From assembly GCA_030248225.1 (NCBI GenBank), contig JASANE010004971.1:62001-126000 (forward strand): a stretch of 64,000 bases of DNA, given 5' to 3'. The first letter of the stretch is position 1. Every line of letters starts with the position of its first letter. Origin of the DNA: Trileptium ribeirensis (Eukaryota > Nematoda > Enoplea > Enoplida > Thoracostomopsidae). Both the position numbers and the translations under genes were made by a program. Below are positions 48,069 to 57,989 of the stretch, piece after piece. A model generated the notes under the pieces. The model was not told the DNA's origin. It did no database searches and worked only from the letters and a program-made list of their open reading frames with translations.

Positions 48069-49884
48069 ATGGGAGATGAAACGGAAATGGAGGAACAACA
48101 CGAAGATACTTTCGATCAGGATATGAGTGAGTGGGCCGTACAGTTGGAAACTAAAGGGTTGTCTGCACGAGAAATTCGTGATAAAATTATAATGGCTTAC
48201 GATAAGCATTTTGGCGGAGCATGTATTGCCGTCCGCCCTGCTGTTCTGGAGCGATTGGATCGCTTGATTTTGCGTGAAGCCGTCACGCCCAATATAACCT
48301 CAGTTGCTTCGTCACTGTCTGCGGTTCGTACGCCAGAACCTGACGAACAAACGCGGGTCCGAAGTCCAAGAGCGGTTACGGTTAGACCGGTAGATCAGGA
48401 AAGATATCATTCGGAATGGGTAGAAAATGAGCAAATTGCACGGGAGAGTCAACGAAAGCGCCACGAAGAAGGTAGTTTAGCGGTACGACAGAGTTTAGCT
48501 AGTATGATGGTTATTACTGTAGAATCCGAATCACCTGTCCTAGGTACTACCGGTGTTAAATGGAAACCTGCTCCGTTGCCATTGATGAGTGTTGAACCCA
48601 CAAGGACTACTTCGTTAGTTCTTCAGCCAACGACAGGACCGTCTATATCCAGTAGAGAACGAACGGAGTCGGATACTGTAGGAATGCCAAGCGTGTCATC
48701 AATGCCGATATCAGCTTCAGCTAGTACCGTATCAATCCCGCAGGTAGCATCTGCCTGGTCTGACATCGCCCCGACGGTACTTCCTGTTAGAGTACGAAAA
48801 CGGGGAGAACGAAACTTTTGTTACCGCCTCAGTTACCACAATCTGCGCATATACGGGTATCGAATGTTTTACGAGCACCGTTTCAGCAATCAATAGTAAC
48901 TAGTGCGCAGCGACCGAGAATAATGGACGATATTACTAATAAATTAGTTACTGTTGCCTATGAGCATGTCCAACAACAGGAACAAACGAATGATATTGTC
49001 GAACAAATGCCTGCTCCTCCAGTAATGAGCAGCCAGGAGATTTCCCCGTCACTGCACGTGGAACTACAGTTAGGAAATTTGCGTGGACCGGAACTTGAGC
49101 AAGTGCGTGTGCAGTTGCAAGGGTTAATGCCTCCCACAACAGCTCAGTTAGATGGAATGTTGGCAATGCAACAAATGCAATTGAATAATCGCGTTGATAC
49201 TGCGTTGCATTATTTACATCGGCTTAACGACGATCATCGATCTCAAATGGAAGTACAACGCATGGAAATTGAGCATATGCGTGGTCAAATGGCTGAGTTA
49301 AAACGTCAGTTGCGTGAAAAAGTATCGCCTGAGCGGAAATCGCATGGAACTCAAACTAAGAAGATGGTTTTTCGAACTGTTAGTCATCGTGCTCGTGCGT
49401 CTCGACGGGATACGCACGAAGAAATCGTGACTTTGTCGAGCGACGACTATCGTGAATCTCGCGAGAGACAATATCGTCAGTTAGCGTTAGTGGAAGCACG
49501 ACAGTCATCGCAACAGCGACCAATTTATCAGTCGGAATTACCGACAACTTCGACTTTAGCGCCAACAGTGGCGGCGCAATTACCGACTTCGACACAAATC
49601 GGTATGGAATCACAGTCCAAACCTAGTGACGTGAGGTTTTCGAAGAAGCATCGGCAGTAACACCAACGAAGGAAGTACGGCCTATTATCGGACGTAAGCC
49701 CGGTACCGTTGAACCGGAATCACCAGTGCGGCATGTGCCGTTAGAACGGACCAACACTGAAAGCGAAGCACCACCTACCGAAAGAGTCAGCATTTCTGAT
49801 TTAAAACGATATTGTTCGATGGACGGGATCTACGCAGTGCACGTAGCACTCCGTTTGGTCATCGTCTTATTTACAATTATTTAA
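48069..49884 (+). pseudogene. Gln-rich coiled-coil protein reading frame with frameshifts
   Basis: It starts MGDETEMEEQHEDTFDQDMS with acidic residues, then a short helical region (LSAREIRDKIIMAYDKHFGG) and a Ser/Thr/Val-rich linker. The frame changes near 48,815. The second part (to 49,660) holds a coiled coil: MEVQRMEIEHMRGQMAELKR with heptad spacing, preceded by a run of Gln- and Leu-rich helices. A further frame change near 49,640 leads into an acidic, Pro-rich stretch ending at 49,884. The composition would fit a structural or Gag-like protein, but its place after integrase is not where gag belongs. No family is recognised. Confidence 0.4.
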
Positions 49885-50595
49885 CTTTTTACGACACGTT
49901 GGATAATGCGACAATGCCTGAACCAATGTGCCAATTATTGCGCCATCTGCGTAATGAATTACGAAGAGAGTTCAATGACGTATGTGAACGTAATCGTGCC
50001 AGGAGCTAGTTGCTCTATTCTTCCAATGGGAAGAACTGGTACAAAACGTCATATTTCAAAAAACAATGGAACGTTACCATGACTCCGGAACTGTACGATC
50101 GCTTTATGCGCCGATTAGCGTACGGAGTGCTTGGATACTTCTACGAAGCACTTCGACGACGTCGAATGGCGGTACGAAATTTTCCGCAAGTTATGTTTAT
50201 TGTGTTTAGCCGTCGCCGATGGGAAGAGGATGTTCAGCGCGATATGCGACGGTATGCTGATCAGCGAACGGGTATTTCGTCACAGGTTTCATACATTCGT
50301 AATCTCGTATTCCCGAACACTGAATATCAGCGATTACGAGATGATGTCGACGATTTTGAGCACCGATTGCGTGAACAACAACCTCAAGGTAATTTATCAC
50401 AGACGAATGGAATATCAACGCTTAGTCGATCGCGTAGCGTTAGCCACGTTACGAGAGTTTTCAAATGCGTTCTTGCGTGAACTAAGCAACATTACGCGAC
50501 GGTATGCTCAAATCGGTGACTATCCGGGCAATCCAGCCTATTTGCCGTTGGAATGTGAATGGCCGAATTCATTGCCGCGGCCAAACCTCGATTAA
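49812..50595 (+). pseudogene. Arg-rich reading frames of unknown function, broken
   Basis: Frames at 49,812-50,009 (ends in a stop), 50,010-50,480 and 50,131-50,595 overlap. The first is followed by the second in the same frame and reads as one basic protein (LRHLRNELRREFNDVCERN, then YDRFMRRLAYGVLGYFYEAL and RRRWEEDVQRDMRRYADQR). The last ORF extends the homologous-looking text to FSNAFLRELSNITRRYAQIG after a frame change near 50,390. It may be the C-terminal part of the preceding coiled-coil gene. No known domain. Confidence 0.35.
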
Positions 50596-50599
50596 ACTG

Positions 50600-51650
50600 A
50601 CAATGCAACGACAATCTCAAATTGTTTAAAACAATTCGTCACATTAGCCACAATTTTGCCATCTAGCACCCGTTATAGACACTAATAACCTAACTCGAAT
50701 TAGTCATAACCCATTATTTGTCCCTCGCGAACGTTTCACTACTTGCATTTTCTCCAAACGTCGCGATCCTGTCTCGACCTTATTTGTTAGCAGGAGCATT
50801 AATGGTGAGTGCGCAAAAGACGCTAAACAATTGTATTGCTATCGGTTAATTCGAGCGCTAAATAGTATTAAATATGTCGAATATTGGGTATTTGGAACAA
50901 TTACGATACCAATATTGACATTTGGCTCGATTAGTGACTATTCAATCATTGGCTTCAACAACAATTCGATCATTTGCAATTACTGATTTATCGACAATGC
51001 CTATTTACTGTTGCAACAACTATCTTCAATTATCGTGTTTATCACGTTCAGCTGCTAAGAACTGATACTATGCCAATCGTCTGACTGTGTAAACGAGGCT
51101 TATCTCGTCGGCTACCGGCTAAACGACATTGTTGTCGAGTAGGGTTATTGTTGTGTATTATAAAAATAAACTTGTACTTATATTACGTGATAGTTGCCTT
51201 ACTTGTGCGCTTTATAACGTATTCCATTTGTATTTTCATCATAAAACTATAGAATTCTATAAAAATTCAAATAATTACAAAAATTTCCAAAAATTAAAAT
51301 TTTTCTTTCATACTTATTCACTTTACTGGTCATAATATTTTTCTCATATATTTGCCTTGTCATGTCAAAGTATTAATAATAATCCTTGTATAATTTGTGC
51401 CGTTGGGTTTCAAAGGAGTTTATTATTTGTATAACTTGTATATTGCTTGTTCATGTAATCCCTTGTTTTCAGGGGTTTGTTACCCATGCCGTAACGTCAT
51501 GGGCTTACTAAGGGGGGTGTTGGGGCTGGTGCCTTTTTCACCACAAAATTTTTCTTTTTCTTTTCAATACAGGCCACCCCCACACCGCCCTGGTATTCCC
51601 TGTCGCCCTGGCATGGTATATATTGCGTAATATAACGTATATGTATACCT
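50600..51650. other. AT-rich non-coding region after the second Gypsy element
   Basis: The element's 3' LTR may lie here, but no second copy is available for comparison. The text is low in complexity (GACAATTCGAT-type runs), and it ends in an (AT)n stretch at 51,635-51,675, directly before the RTE-like element. Confidence 0.3.
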
Positions 51651-51659
51651 GTATATATT

Positions 51660-53087
51660 ATATATATCATATAACCCTACCACGCATCGACCACACATCA
51701 ATTGCCATTATCGCTTCTCATTTGAAGTCTATTTGGCGTGCTGAGCGAATACCCGCTGATTGGGGCACAACTCTGGTCCTGCCCCTGTTCAAGAAAGGTG
51801 ACAAATTGGCCTGTGGAAACTACCGTGGTATATCCTTGCTAAATATTGCTTCGAAGTTCCTGGAGTCGATCATAGCCAGAAAGATGAGAAGCGCTGTGGA
51901 TCTAGTAATCCGTGATAATCAGTGTGGCTTTCGAGCTGGCCGTGGTTGTGTAAATCAAATTTTTGGGCTTCGGCAAATTATTGAGCAGCGGTACGAGTTC
52001 CGGCGTCCAACGTACATCTGTTTCATTGACTTCAAGGCTGCATTTGATAGTGTCGACAGGAGTGGCATGTGGCGTATATTGGAAGCTTATGGTGTCAGTT
52101 GCAAGCTAATAAACCTAATTAAAGCGCTCTATGCCAACACCAACAGCAAAATCAAAGCGTACAACGAAGTGTCACGTTCCTTTGTCATTAAGTCTGGTGT
52201 ACGTCAAGGTGCTCTGCTTTCACCCATGTTGTTTAACATTACAATTGATTATGTAATGTCAAAAGCCATGAACAACAGGTACTTCGGAGTAAAATACAGC
52301 GAGCATGAAAGCCCATTGACTGATCTCTGTTTTGCTGATGACATTGCTATATTTGCGGAAACCCCTGCTAGGTTGCAAAAAAGGTGGATAAAATCTCTAC
52401 CGTCGGTGCTCGTGTTGGGTTAAAGATTAATGCAGCAAAAACCAAGGTGATGAACATCTGTCCAGTTCAAAATATTCCAATCATGCTGGAAAATCAATAC
52501 CTAGAAGAAGTGGAAGCTTTCCGATATCTCGGTAGTGAGATTACCGTCACAGGTGACGCGTCGAACGAAATCAAGTTTAGAATTGGCAAAGCGTAGACAG
52601 CTTTTGAAGCGCTTTGGAGATTGTGGAAGAACAGATCTGTGACCATTATCGTAAAGCGGAAGATTTATATAGCATGCATTCGGCCTATACTCCTCTACGG
52701 AGTCGAAGCATGGCCGGTCAAAGTGGAACATGTCAACCTCTTACGTGCTTTTGAACACAGATGTTGGAGGAAGATCTTGGGAATTAAGTACATTGACAGA
52801 GTAACAAACACTGAGGTCAGACAGCACATGGGAACCTTAGATGAGATACCGGCGATTCCAAAACACAGACGTATGGTATGGTTTGGCCACGTCTGCCGTA
52901 TGAGCGAAGTGGGGGTTACCCGTAAACTGCTCCACGCCAACCCACCAACAGGTTGGAAACGACCCTTGGGTGGTGTCCGCAAAACGTGGATGCGACAACT
53001 GATGAAGGACTTTTGGGCGCGACCCTTCCAGAACATATCTCGCTTAAACCATCGGAACTGGCAGAAGCAACAAGTAACAAGTAAGTA
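51660..53087 (+). mobile_element. RTE-like non-LTR retrotransposon, 5'-truncated, with broken reverse transcriptase
   Basis: RT motifs in order: LPLFKKGDKLACGNYRGISL, the fingers SKFLESIIARKM, palm motif A FIDFKAAFDSVDR, motif B VRQGALLSPMLFN and motif C CFADDIAIF. The frame shifts near 52,380 in an A6 run, continues with VGLKINAAKTKVM and EAFRYLGSEI, has one TAG at 52,594-52,596, and ends with GHVCRMSEVGVTRKLL and GGVRKTWMRQL, the usual C-terminal signature of RTE/EEP-type animal LINEs. The endonuclease is missing because the copy starts inside the RT domain next to an AT microsatellite. The final stop is at 53,122-53,124. Dead copy. Confidence 0.88.
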
Positions 53088-53103
53088 TATAACCCTAGCT
53101 ATG

Positions 53104-53673
53104 TATTTTCATAACTTAATATAAATATAATTAATTAACTATAATATTACTTATCTATAAAATCCCCCTAAATACCCTTACCCTTCCCCAACATAAATTA
53201 GATACGCCCATACTCCCAAAACACTCTTTTTCTTTTTCTCTACCCTTTTTCCTATAATATATATACCTCACTCACCCTTTTCTTTTACCCAAAACCAAAA
53301 TTCTACCCAAAATCCATTTTTATACTAAAATTCAACCTACCCTCCCTCTCCCAATACTTAACCAATACCCTCCAAAACTCAATATTTTCTTCCCCTCACC
53401 CCATCTATTAAAATATATAAAATTCCCCTTTCCCCTCCTACTTTTTCCCATAAACCCCTCCTTTCCCAAAATCTCCATTTTTCCCCTTTTTCCTCATTTT
53501 TAATACCACTAACTTCCCCAATACCCACCAAAAACTACCATTTTTTTATCTTCTTTTCCCCTTTACCAACCCCACCCCATATATAACCTACACCCCTCAC
53601 TCTTTCTATTTTTCCATAAAATTTCATTTTTCTAAATTTTCACTTTTTCCCCATTTTTCAAATATCTCCCATT
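53104..53673. repeat. Strand-asymmetric tract almost devoid of G
   Basis: In 570 bases the plus strand has only two G residues (53,201 and 53,206). From 53,207 to 53,673 there are none in 467 bases. The rest is an irregular A/C/T mixture, not a simple tandem repeat. The tract starts soon after the LINE coding end and stops sharply at ATTGGTGTGACGG. It has no ORF. Confidence 0.95.
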
Positions 53674-54560
53674 GGTGTGACGGTACGCAACTTGTTCACT
53701 GTCTTTGCACGGGTACGGACGACAAGGGCTGTCCGGTCGCCATCAAGGAAGGACCCACCACTACTGTGAAAGTCCAGGTCGATGAGCGGCATGGCACTCA
53801 ACGCAGGGGTGCCGAGCCTCCAGGGAGGGAGTCCTGACCATACATGCCCAAGGTCCGAGCTCCCAGGGGAATGGCTGTCGACCAAGAGAAGACCTTCGTC
53901 CAGCCAGGTGTTTCGGTGGAGAAAGATCTGGAAGGTGGTCTTTGTCCTAAGAGAGGTTGCAGGAGAGATGCGGCGCCTATGGCAGAGATGAGCCGCCTAC
54001 CTAGCTCCGCCAGAAAGTCCGGGGGTAGCAGCACGTCCGAGGGCGGTTCGGCGCTTCGCGCAGCCGATCGGCCCGACGTCTCAGAGGGTGTAATCTCGCT
54101 GCCCCTATGAGCATCTATGTTCCCGACAGCAGAGGAGCGAGGGAGGGAGTAACGCGTCGCTTTCAGCGCCGTAAATTAAGGTTTCGGCACCTGCGGCGCC
54201 TTTAAGGGGGGTAAGGTGACCTGCCTGGCAGGGTAGCCAAGCTTTCGGGAGCGGAGGTCCACAATTCAGAAGAGGGAAGGGGAGTGCGTTGCGCGTTCGG
54301 CGCCGTAAAAAGCATGTATTGATTCGGCAGCTCCAAGAGTGAAGAGTAACCTGTCCAGGGGTACCCTCATTGAGAGTATCCGTATCGCATGGAGGAGGAG
54401 ATATGCGGCGCCATGGGTGTAGTGCAAGGCACCTGTGGATTTGGAATCGACGGCACCATAAGGTGGAGAGTGTAGGGTGACCTATTGGGAAAGGGTGTAG
54501 CTAAACCCTCAGTGGGTAGGACTTTAGGGAGCAACCCCCTACCCCTGTGAACATCTATGA
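53674..54560 (+). repeat. GC-rich block with about 134-bp tandem units
   Basis: After 54,160 three diverged units are visible. GCGCCGTAAA occurs at 54,168 and 54,302, with a weaker GCGCCATGGG at 54,410. Each is followed by a GGTGACCT/AGTAACCTG-type block and a GGG(T/G)TA(G/C)C motif (54,206; 54,340; 54,474). The ends CCCCTATGAGCATCTATG (54,104) and CCCCTGTGAACATCTATGAG (54,536) are also alike. It could be a retroelement 5' leader with repeated promoter units. The 76-residue minus ORF at 53,658-53,885 has no known motif. Confidence 0.5.
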
Positions 54561-55075
54561 GTTGGTTATTGCTCCAACTTTTAAAGTAAAGTCACAAAAT
54601 GTGTCATTATAGATAATACAAGATAAACACTTTATGATAATTATCTTTAATGACCGCATTTCATACTGTTTAAGAGCGTTTTTAATCATAGCTTAAAAAC
54701 CAACGTCTTGGATTTCAAAGAGCCCAGCTAAGCTCTTGTGACAATTTTATAGCAAAGTTTTACCATTAGCTAGCAACTTGACAGCGCCTGGCGCGGCGAA
54801 GAAAATATCGCAACAGCCAGTTCAGGCTAGCTAACTTAAACAGAGCCGCGACTGGCTCTGACAAAATCCGGCAATAGTGCACACATCTTAAGGTAAATGA
54901 TGCATAATAACGGTACGCAGATGCATGGCACAACTTCATAACTCCATGCCTGTACAACTCCGGCTATCATAACCTTAAGCGTGTACCAAAATTTAACAAT
55001 TCCTGTAATTTTCTTCGGTCACATAAAAGAAGCTATAGAGCTTAGCAAGACGCATGCGCGCTTCATGAGCTGTGT
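54561..55075. other. Non-coding spacer
   Basis: AT-rich to 54,760. Then a minus-strand frame (54,766-54,957, basic and hydrophobic) may be the decayed continuation of the ORF remnant at 55,076-55,791. Confidence 0.3.
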
Positions 55076-55791
55076 TCAGACCCCGCCCGATTGAATGCGC
55101 ACCTGTCTAGTATCTGATATAATTAGTAAGATCCCACCGGGGGTTGACACTGACATCTGCCATAATGGCCATATCGTCATAATGTCCCACCAATGTTCAT
55201 ATTCTAATCTCACTCGGAAGTTGTTTGAAACATCATCGTAGAAGAATACGTTGTCGGAATGAACGGCAGGGAACGCCATGAGCGATTTTCTAACTTTTAC
55301 TTCCAAGCGAGCGGCTACAAATATCCATACATTTTATGCATCGACAATATCATAGGGCTCAATAACGGCAAGATGTACAGTCGTCGATCTAGGGGACACG
55401 ACATAATTATCATTCTCGGACCATTTCCACTGTTTAAGAGTGAGAGCGAATAAGTCCCCGTGAGACTAAGGACCACGAGACGATCATTCCCGTGTTGCCC
55501 AGTTTTAGTGAAGTTAGGCTCAGCTATGGATCCGAAAATGTGCCATGCTGTGCTTTGAAACGCACTCAATGTAGCGCCCGGCAATATCACTGTTCTGGGA
55601 AAAGCTAGGTCCACTTTGGGGCATCCTGTTCGTGAATATCCGGGTACACTGATTAAGAATAATGGCGAAACAATTCGAGCGAAGAACAACATTGTTAACA
55701 CGCCACAAGAGCATAAAACCGAAAAATAGAAATAAGTATGATTAACTGTATGACCATCAAATACACAATATAAATTGAAAGAACACTGCAT
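55076..55791 (-). pseudogene. Unidentified minus-strand protein remnant (two frames)
   Basis: A 158-codon ORF (55,315-55,791) is followed, after a frame change near 55,310, by a second of 76 codons (55,076-55,306). The text looks protein-like: PKVDLAFPRTVILPGATL, then DRLVVLSLTGTYSL, RMIIMSCPLDRRLYILPLL, and in the second frame SDNVFFYDDVSNNFRVRLEY and SVSTPGGILLIISD. PGATL followed by a hydrophobic strand recalls SGNH block II and III, but a GDS block is absent. I do not recognise the family; a transposon gene is the most likely source. Confidence 0.3.
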
Positions 55792-56282
55792 ACTATCAAC
55801 GATATGTTATCAATTAGATATGTCTCTCTATACAAACCGAAACCCCTTATGCCGAGGAAGTGGCCAAATGTGCAACATATCTTCCATGTATGCGAATGTT
55901 AGTTTAGTCCTGACTTGAAACAATCATAGTGCCTGACTATTTATGATGAATAAACGGTTCTAAATCTTACACGCTGGACGGCAACAAAGCTACGCATCAG
56001 ACAGGGTGTGTCGCTTTCGTTTTAATACGCTCTATATAGGCACATTTATTTTATTATTACTTGACGCCCATTGGCTAGTCCGCCAAATTTTTAGTATTAC
56101 GACAGACAAAGCGGGCTATCTCCGCCAAAATCAGCTACGTTTCCACTTGTATCCGTGTTTCCACTCGTGTCTCATGGAGACCGGCGCAACGCTACAACGA
56201 TAGTTAAAGCGATATTTTCCTGCTATCTAAAAGCATTAACCCTTTCATGCCCGAATTAATTTGTGTATCGTGCAATGTTTGA

Positions 56283-56358
56283 CAAACTCAAGCCTGCGCC
56301 GGGGATCGAACCCGAAACGCACTGGTGAAACTTGTGTACGCAGACCACTGAGCTATCG
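56283..56358 (-). repeat. tRNA-like sequence (tRNA-derived SINE head or tRNA pseudogene)
   Basis: Read on the minus strand: an A-box-like GATAGCTCAGTGG, then about 33 bases later a B-box-like GGGTTCGATCCCC inside a short T-stem. The 7-bp acceptor arms pair poorly (GCTCTCC against the end after CCCCGG), and there is no clean anticodon stem, so a working tRNA is unlikely. A self-complementary GGTTCCTTAAGGAACC lies just outside at 56,374-56,389. Confidence 0.5.
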
Positions 56359-56643
56359 GAGAGCTGTTGCTCGGTTCCTTAAGGAACCTCACAATGCGAG
56401 CGAATAACAACGCACGTTCAAACGTACGATATACGACAAACTCAGTAAATACAACGAGTCGCAATGTGCGTTGGGTCCATTTGGGCCTGGTGGGCATGAG
56501 AGGGTTAGCAATTGCTCAGCTCTGTACCTCTGTCAACGAAATCAAAGCTAAATCTAGGTAGGATCGCACCAATCACTGAGACCAGCGCATTCTTCCTTCA
56601 CAGTAATTTTATCTCACGCTTTGCGCTCAACACACCATGATGT

Positions 56644-56943
56644 TTGCTGGAAGAAATGATGAAATTTTTTTATCGTAAAGATAAACGATGGTTTACTGAT
56701 ATTTTTACGTGGAACAATTTGCCAGTTGCGGTCCCATCTTCGATATACATCTTCTATGCACCTCGAAAAGTTGTCGCGGCAACATTGAATGCCCAAAAAA
56801 CGTATATTTTCCTTTATGTTGCAGTAGTGCCTGCATTACCTTTCCACGAAGTGCTTGACGTTAACGATGAAGAGTTTAAAAGTGGTACAGATGTTATTTT
56901 ACTGTTCAACGATGAGGGTATGGTTGGAATGGGAATTTTTTGA
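56644..56943 (+). CDS. Hypothetical ORF, 99 codons
   Basis: The ATG is at about 56,647 in a frame of 99 codons. The product has KFFYRKDKRWFTDIFTWNNL, a hydrophobic middle (TYIFLYVAVVPALPF) and an acidic end (EVLDVNDEEFKSGTDVILLF). No family recognised. It is the only long plus-strand ORF in 55.8-57.3 kb, but it may be chance. Confidence 0.2.
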   Translation: MLEEMMKFFYRKDKRWFTDIFTWNNLPVAVPSSIYIFYAPRKVVAATLNAQKTYIFLYVAVVPALPFHEVLDVNDEEFKSGTDVILLFNDEGMVGMGIF

Positions 56944-57329
56944 TGGCTATCATCGGTATTTAAAAAGAAGGCATTCGTCACCGAAGATTGATGGAAACGA
57001 TGTGTTGCCAGTAGAATGCCCGTGAGAATGATCCTCGTTCTTTTCCGAGTTTGCGACCTACTTTTTGCGTTGCGGCGTGACTATTTCTAAGCACTCTCTG
57101 TTTAACTACTTCGACACCAAAGCCGCAGTAAAAGACGTTTGTTTATAAAACAGTTTATGTAAAATAGTAAGGCACGATCCTGTGACACCGTTCTATTTAG
57201 GTTATCCCAACTTATCACCACCGGTAATTTTATTCCTCGTTGTAAACTATTCCGCTCACAGTACAATGACAGTCCTTTCCTTTCTCTGTATTACGTTTAA
57301 AAGTTAGGTTAATGATTGTTTTATTAATC

Positions 57330-57790
57330 CTCTTTTGCCGTTGATACGGACACCCCTGGGAGGCGGCGAACTGTATGATTATTTACATACCTGAATATAC
57401 GCCTTAGATTTACGCTAATAATAGTCTTTATACTTCATTAATTCTTTTTTGAGATTGATACGGACGCCCGCAATGCGGGGACTTGTACGATTATTTGAAT
57501 ATCTGAACCTAAGTCTTAGATTTACACAAATGATGTTCCTTATATTACGTCAGTTAATACATCCGAACGGAATGCGCATTGTAACATTTTATGAACAGGG
57601 GGTGACGGACAAACAGTGCCCCAGTTGAAACTTTTGCTCTCTCAGTCCTCCGGCACCCGCACAGAATGCGAAAACAGGTTGTTAGGAGGAGAGAAGGGAT
57701 CTGAAGAACGATGGTCTTAATGCACGCCCCTTACTCGCCCCGGGTTTCTCACGAAGTTAACCCCTGTGCTATTAACTTCAGATCCGTAAA
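57330..57790. repeat. LTR-like repeat family L, copy at the end of the retropepsin element
   Basis: Two subunits begin GTTGATACGGACACCCCTGG (57,340) and ATTGATACGGACGCCCGCAA (57,456). Both continue with TGTA(T/C)GATTATTT and CTTAGATTTAC. They are followed by CGCCCCTTACTCGCCCCGGG (57,721) and ACGAAGTTAACCCC. The same order appears at 41.7-42.1 kb. Its position just beyond the end of the minus-strand coding region (57,990) fits a 3' LTR. Confidence 0.5.
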
Positions 57791-57989
57791 ATCTTTATAA
57801 ATACTTCTTTAAATTAGTATTTAAAGAATTACCCCGGATAATACTCACTCGTCAAAGGGTCGACTGACACTTTCTATATGACAGTAATTTATATGCCACA
57901 TTATTTGCCCTACGGCGTAATTCTTAAAACCCAAATGCCTAAATTTTTATTGGGAATATAGTATTACTAAAATAAATAGTACTAACGTA

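Larger units (their letters stand above)
44450..50600 (+). mobile_element. Second Gypsy-type element with exonuclease-like and coiled-coil genes downstream of integrase
   Basis: The element is 5'-truncated: pol begins in the linker before integrase, at the junction with the LINE fragment. Order on the plus strand: integrase (44.5-46.0 kb), an RNase D/EXD1-like gene (46.6-47.9 kb), then coiled-coil-rich frames (48.0-50.6 kb). All are in the same orientation, with A/T-rich spacers. LTRs were not identified. The integrase sequence is only distantly related to the one at the window start, so the two elements belong to different lineages. Confidence 0.65.
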
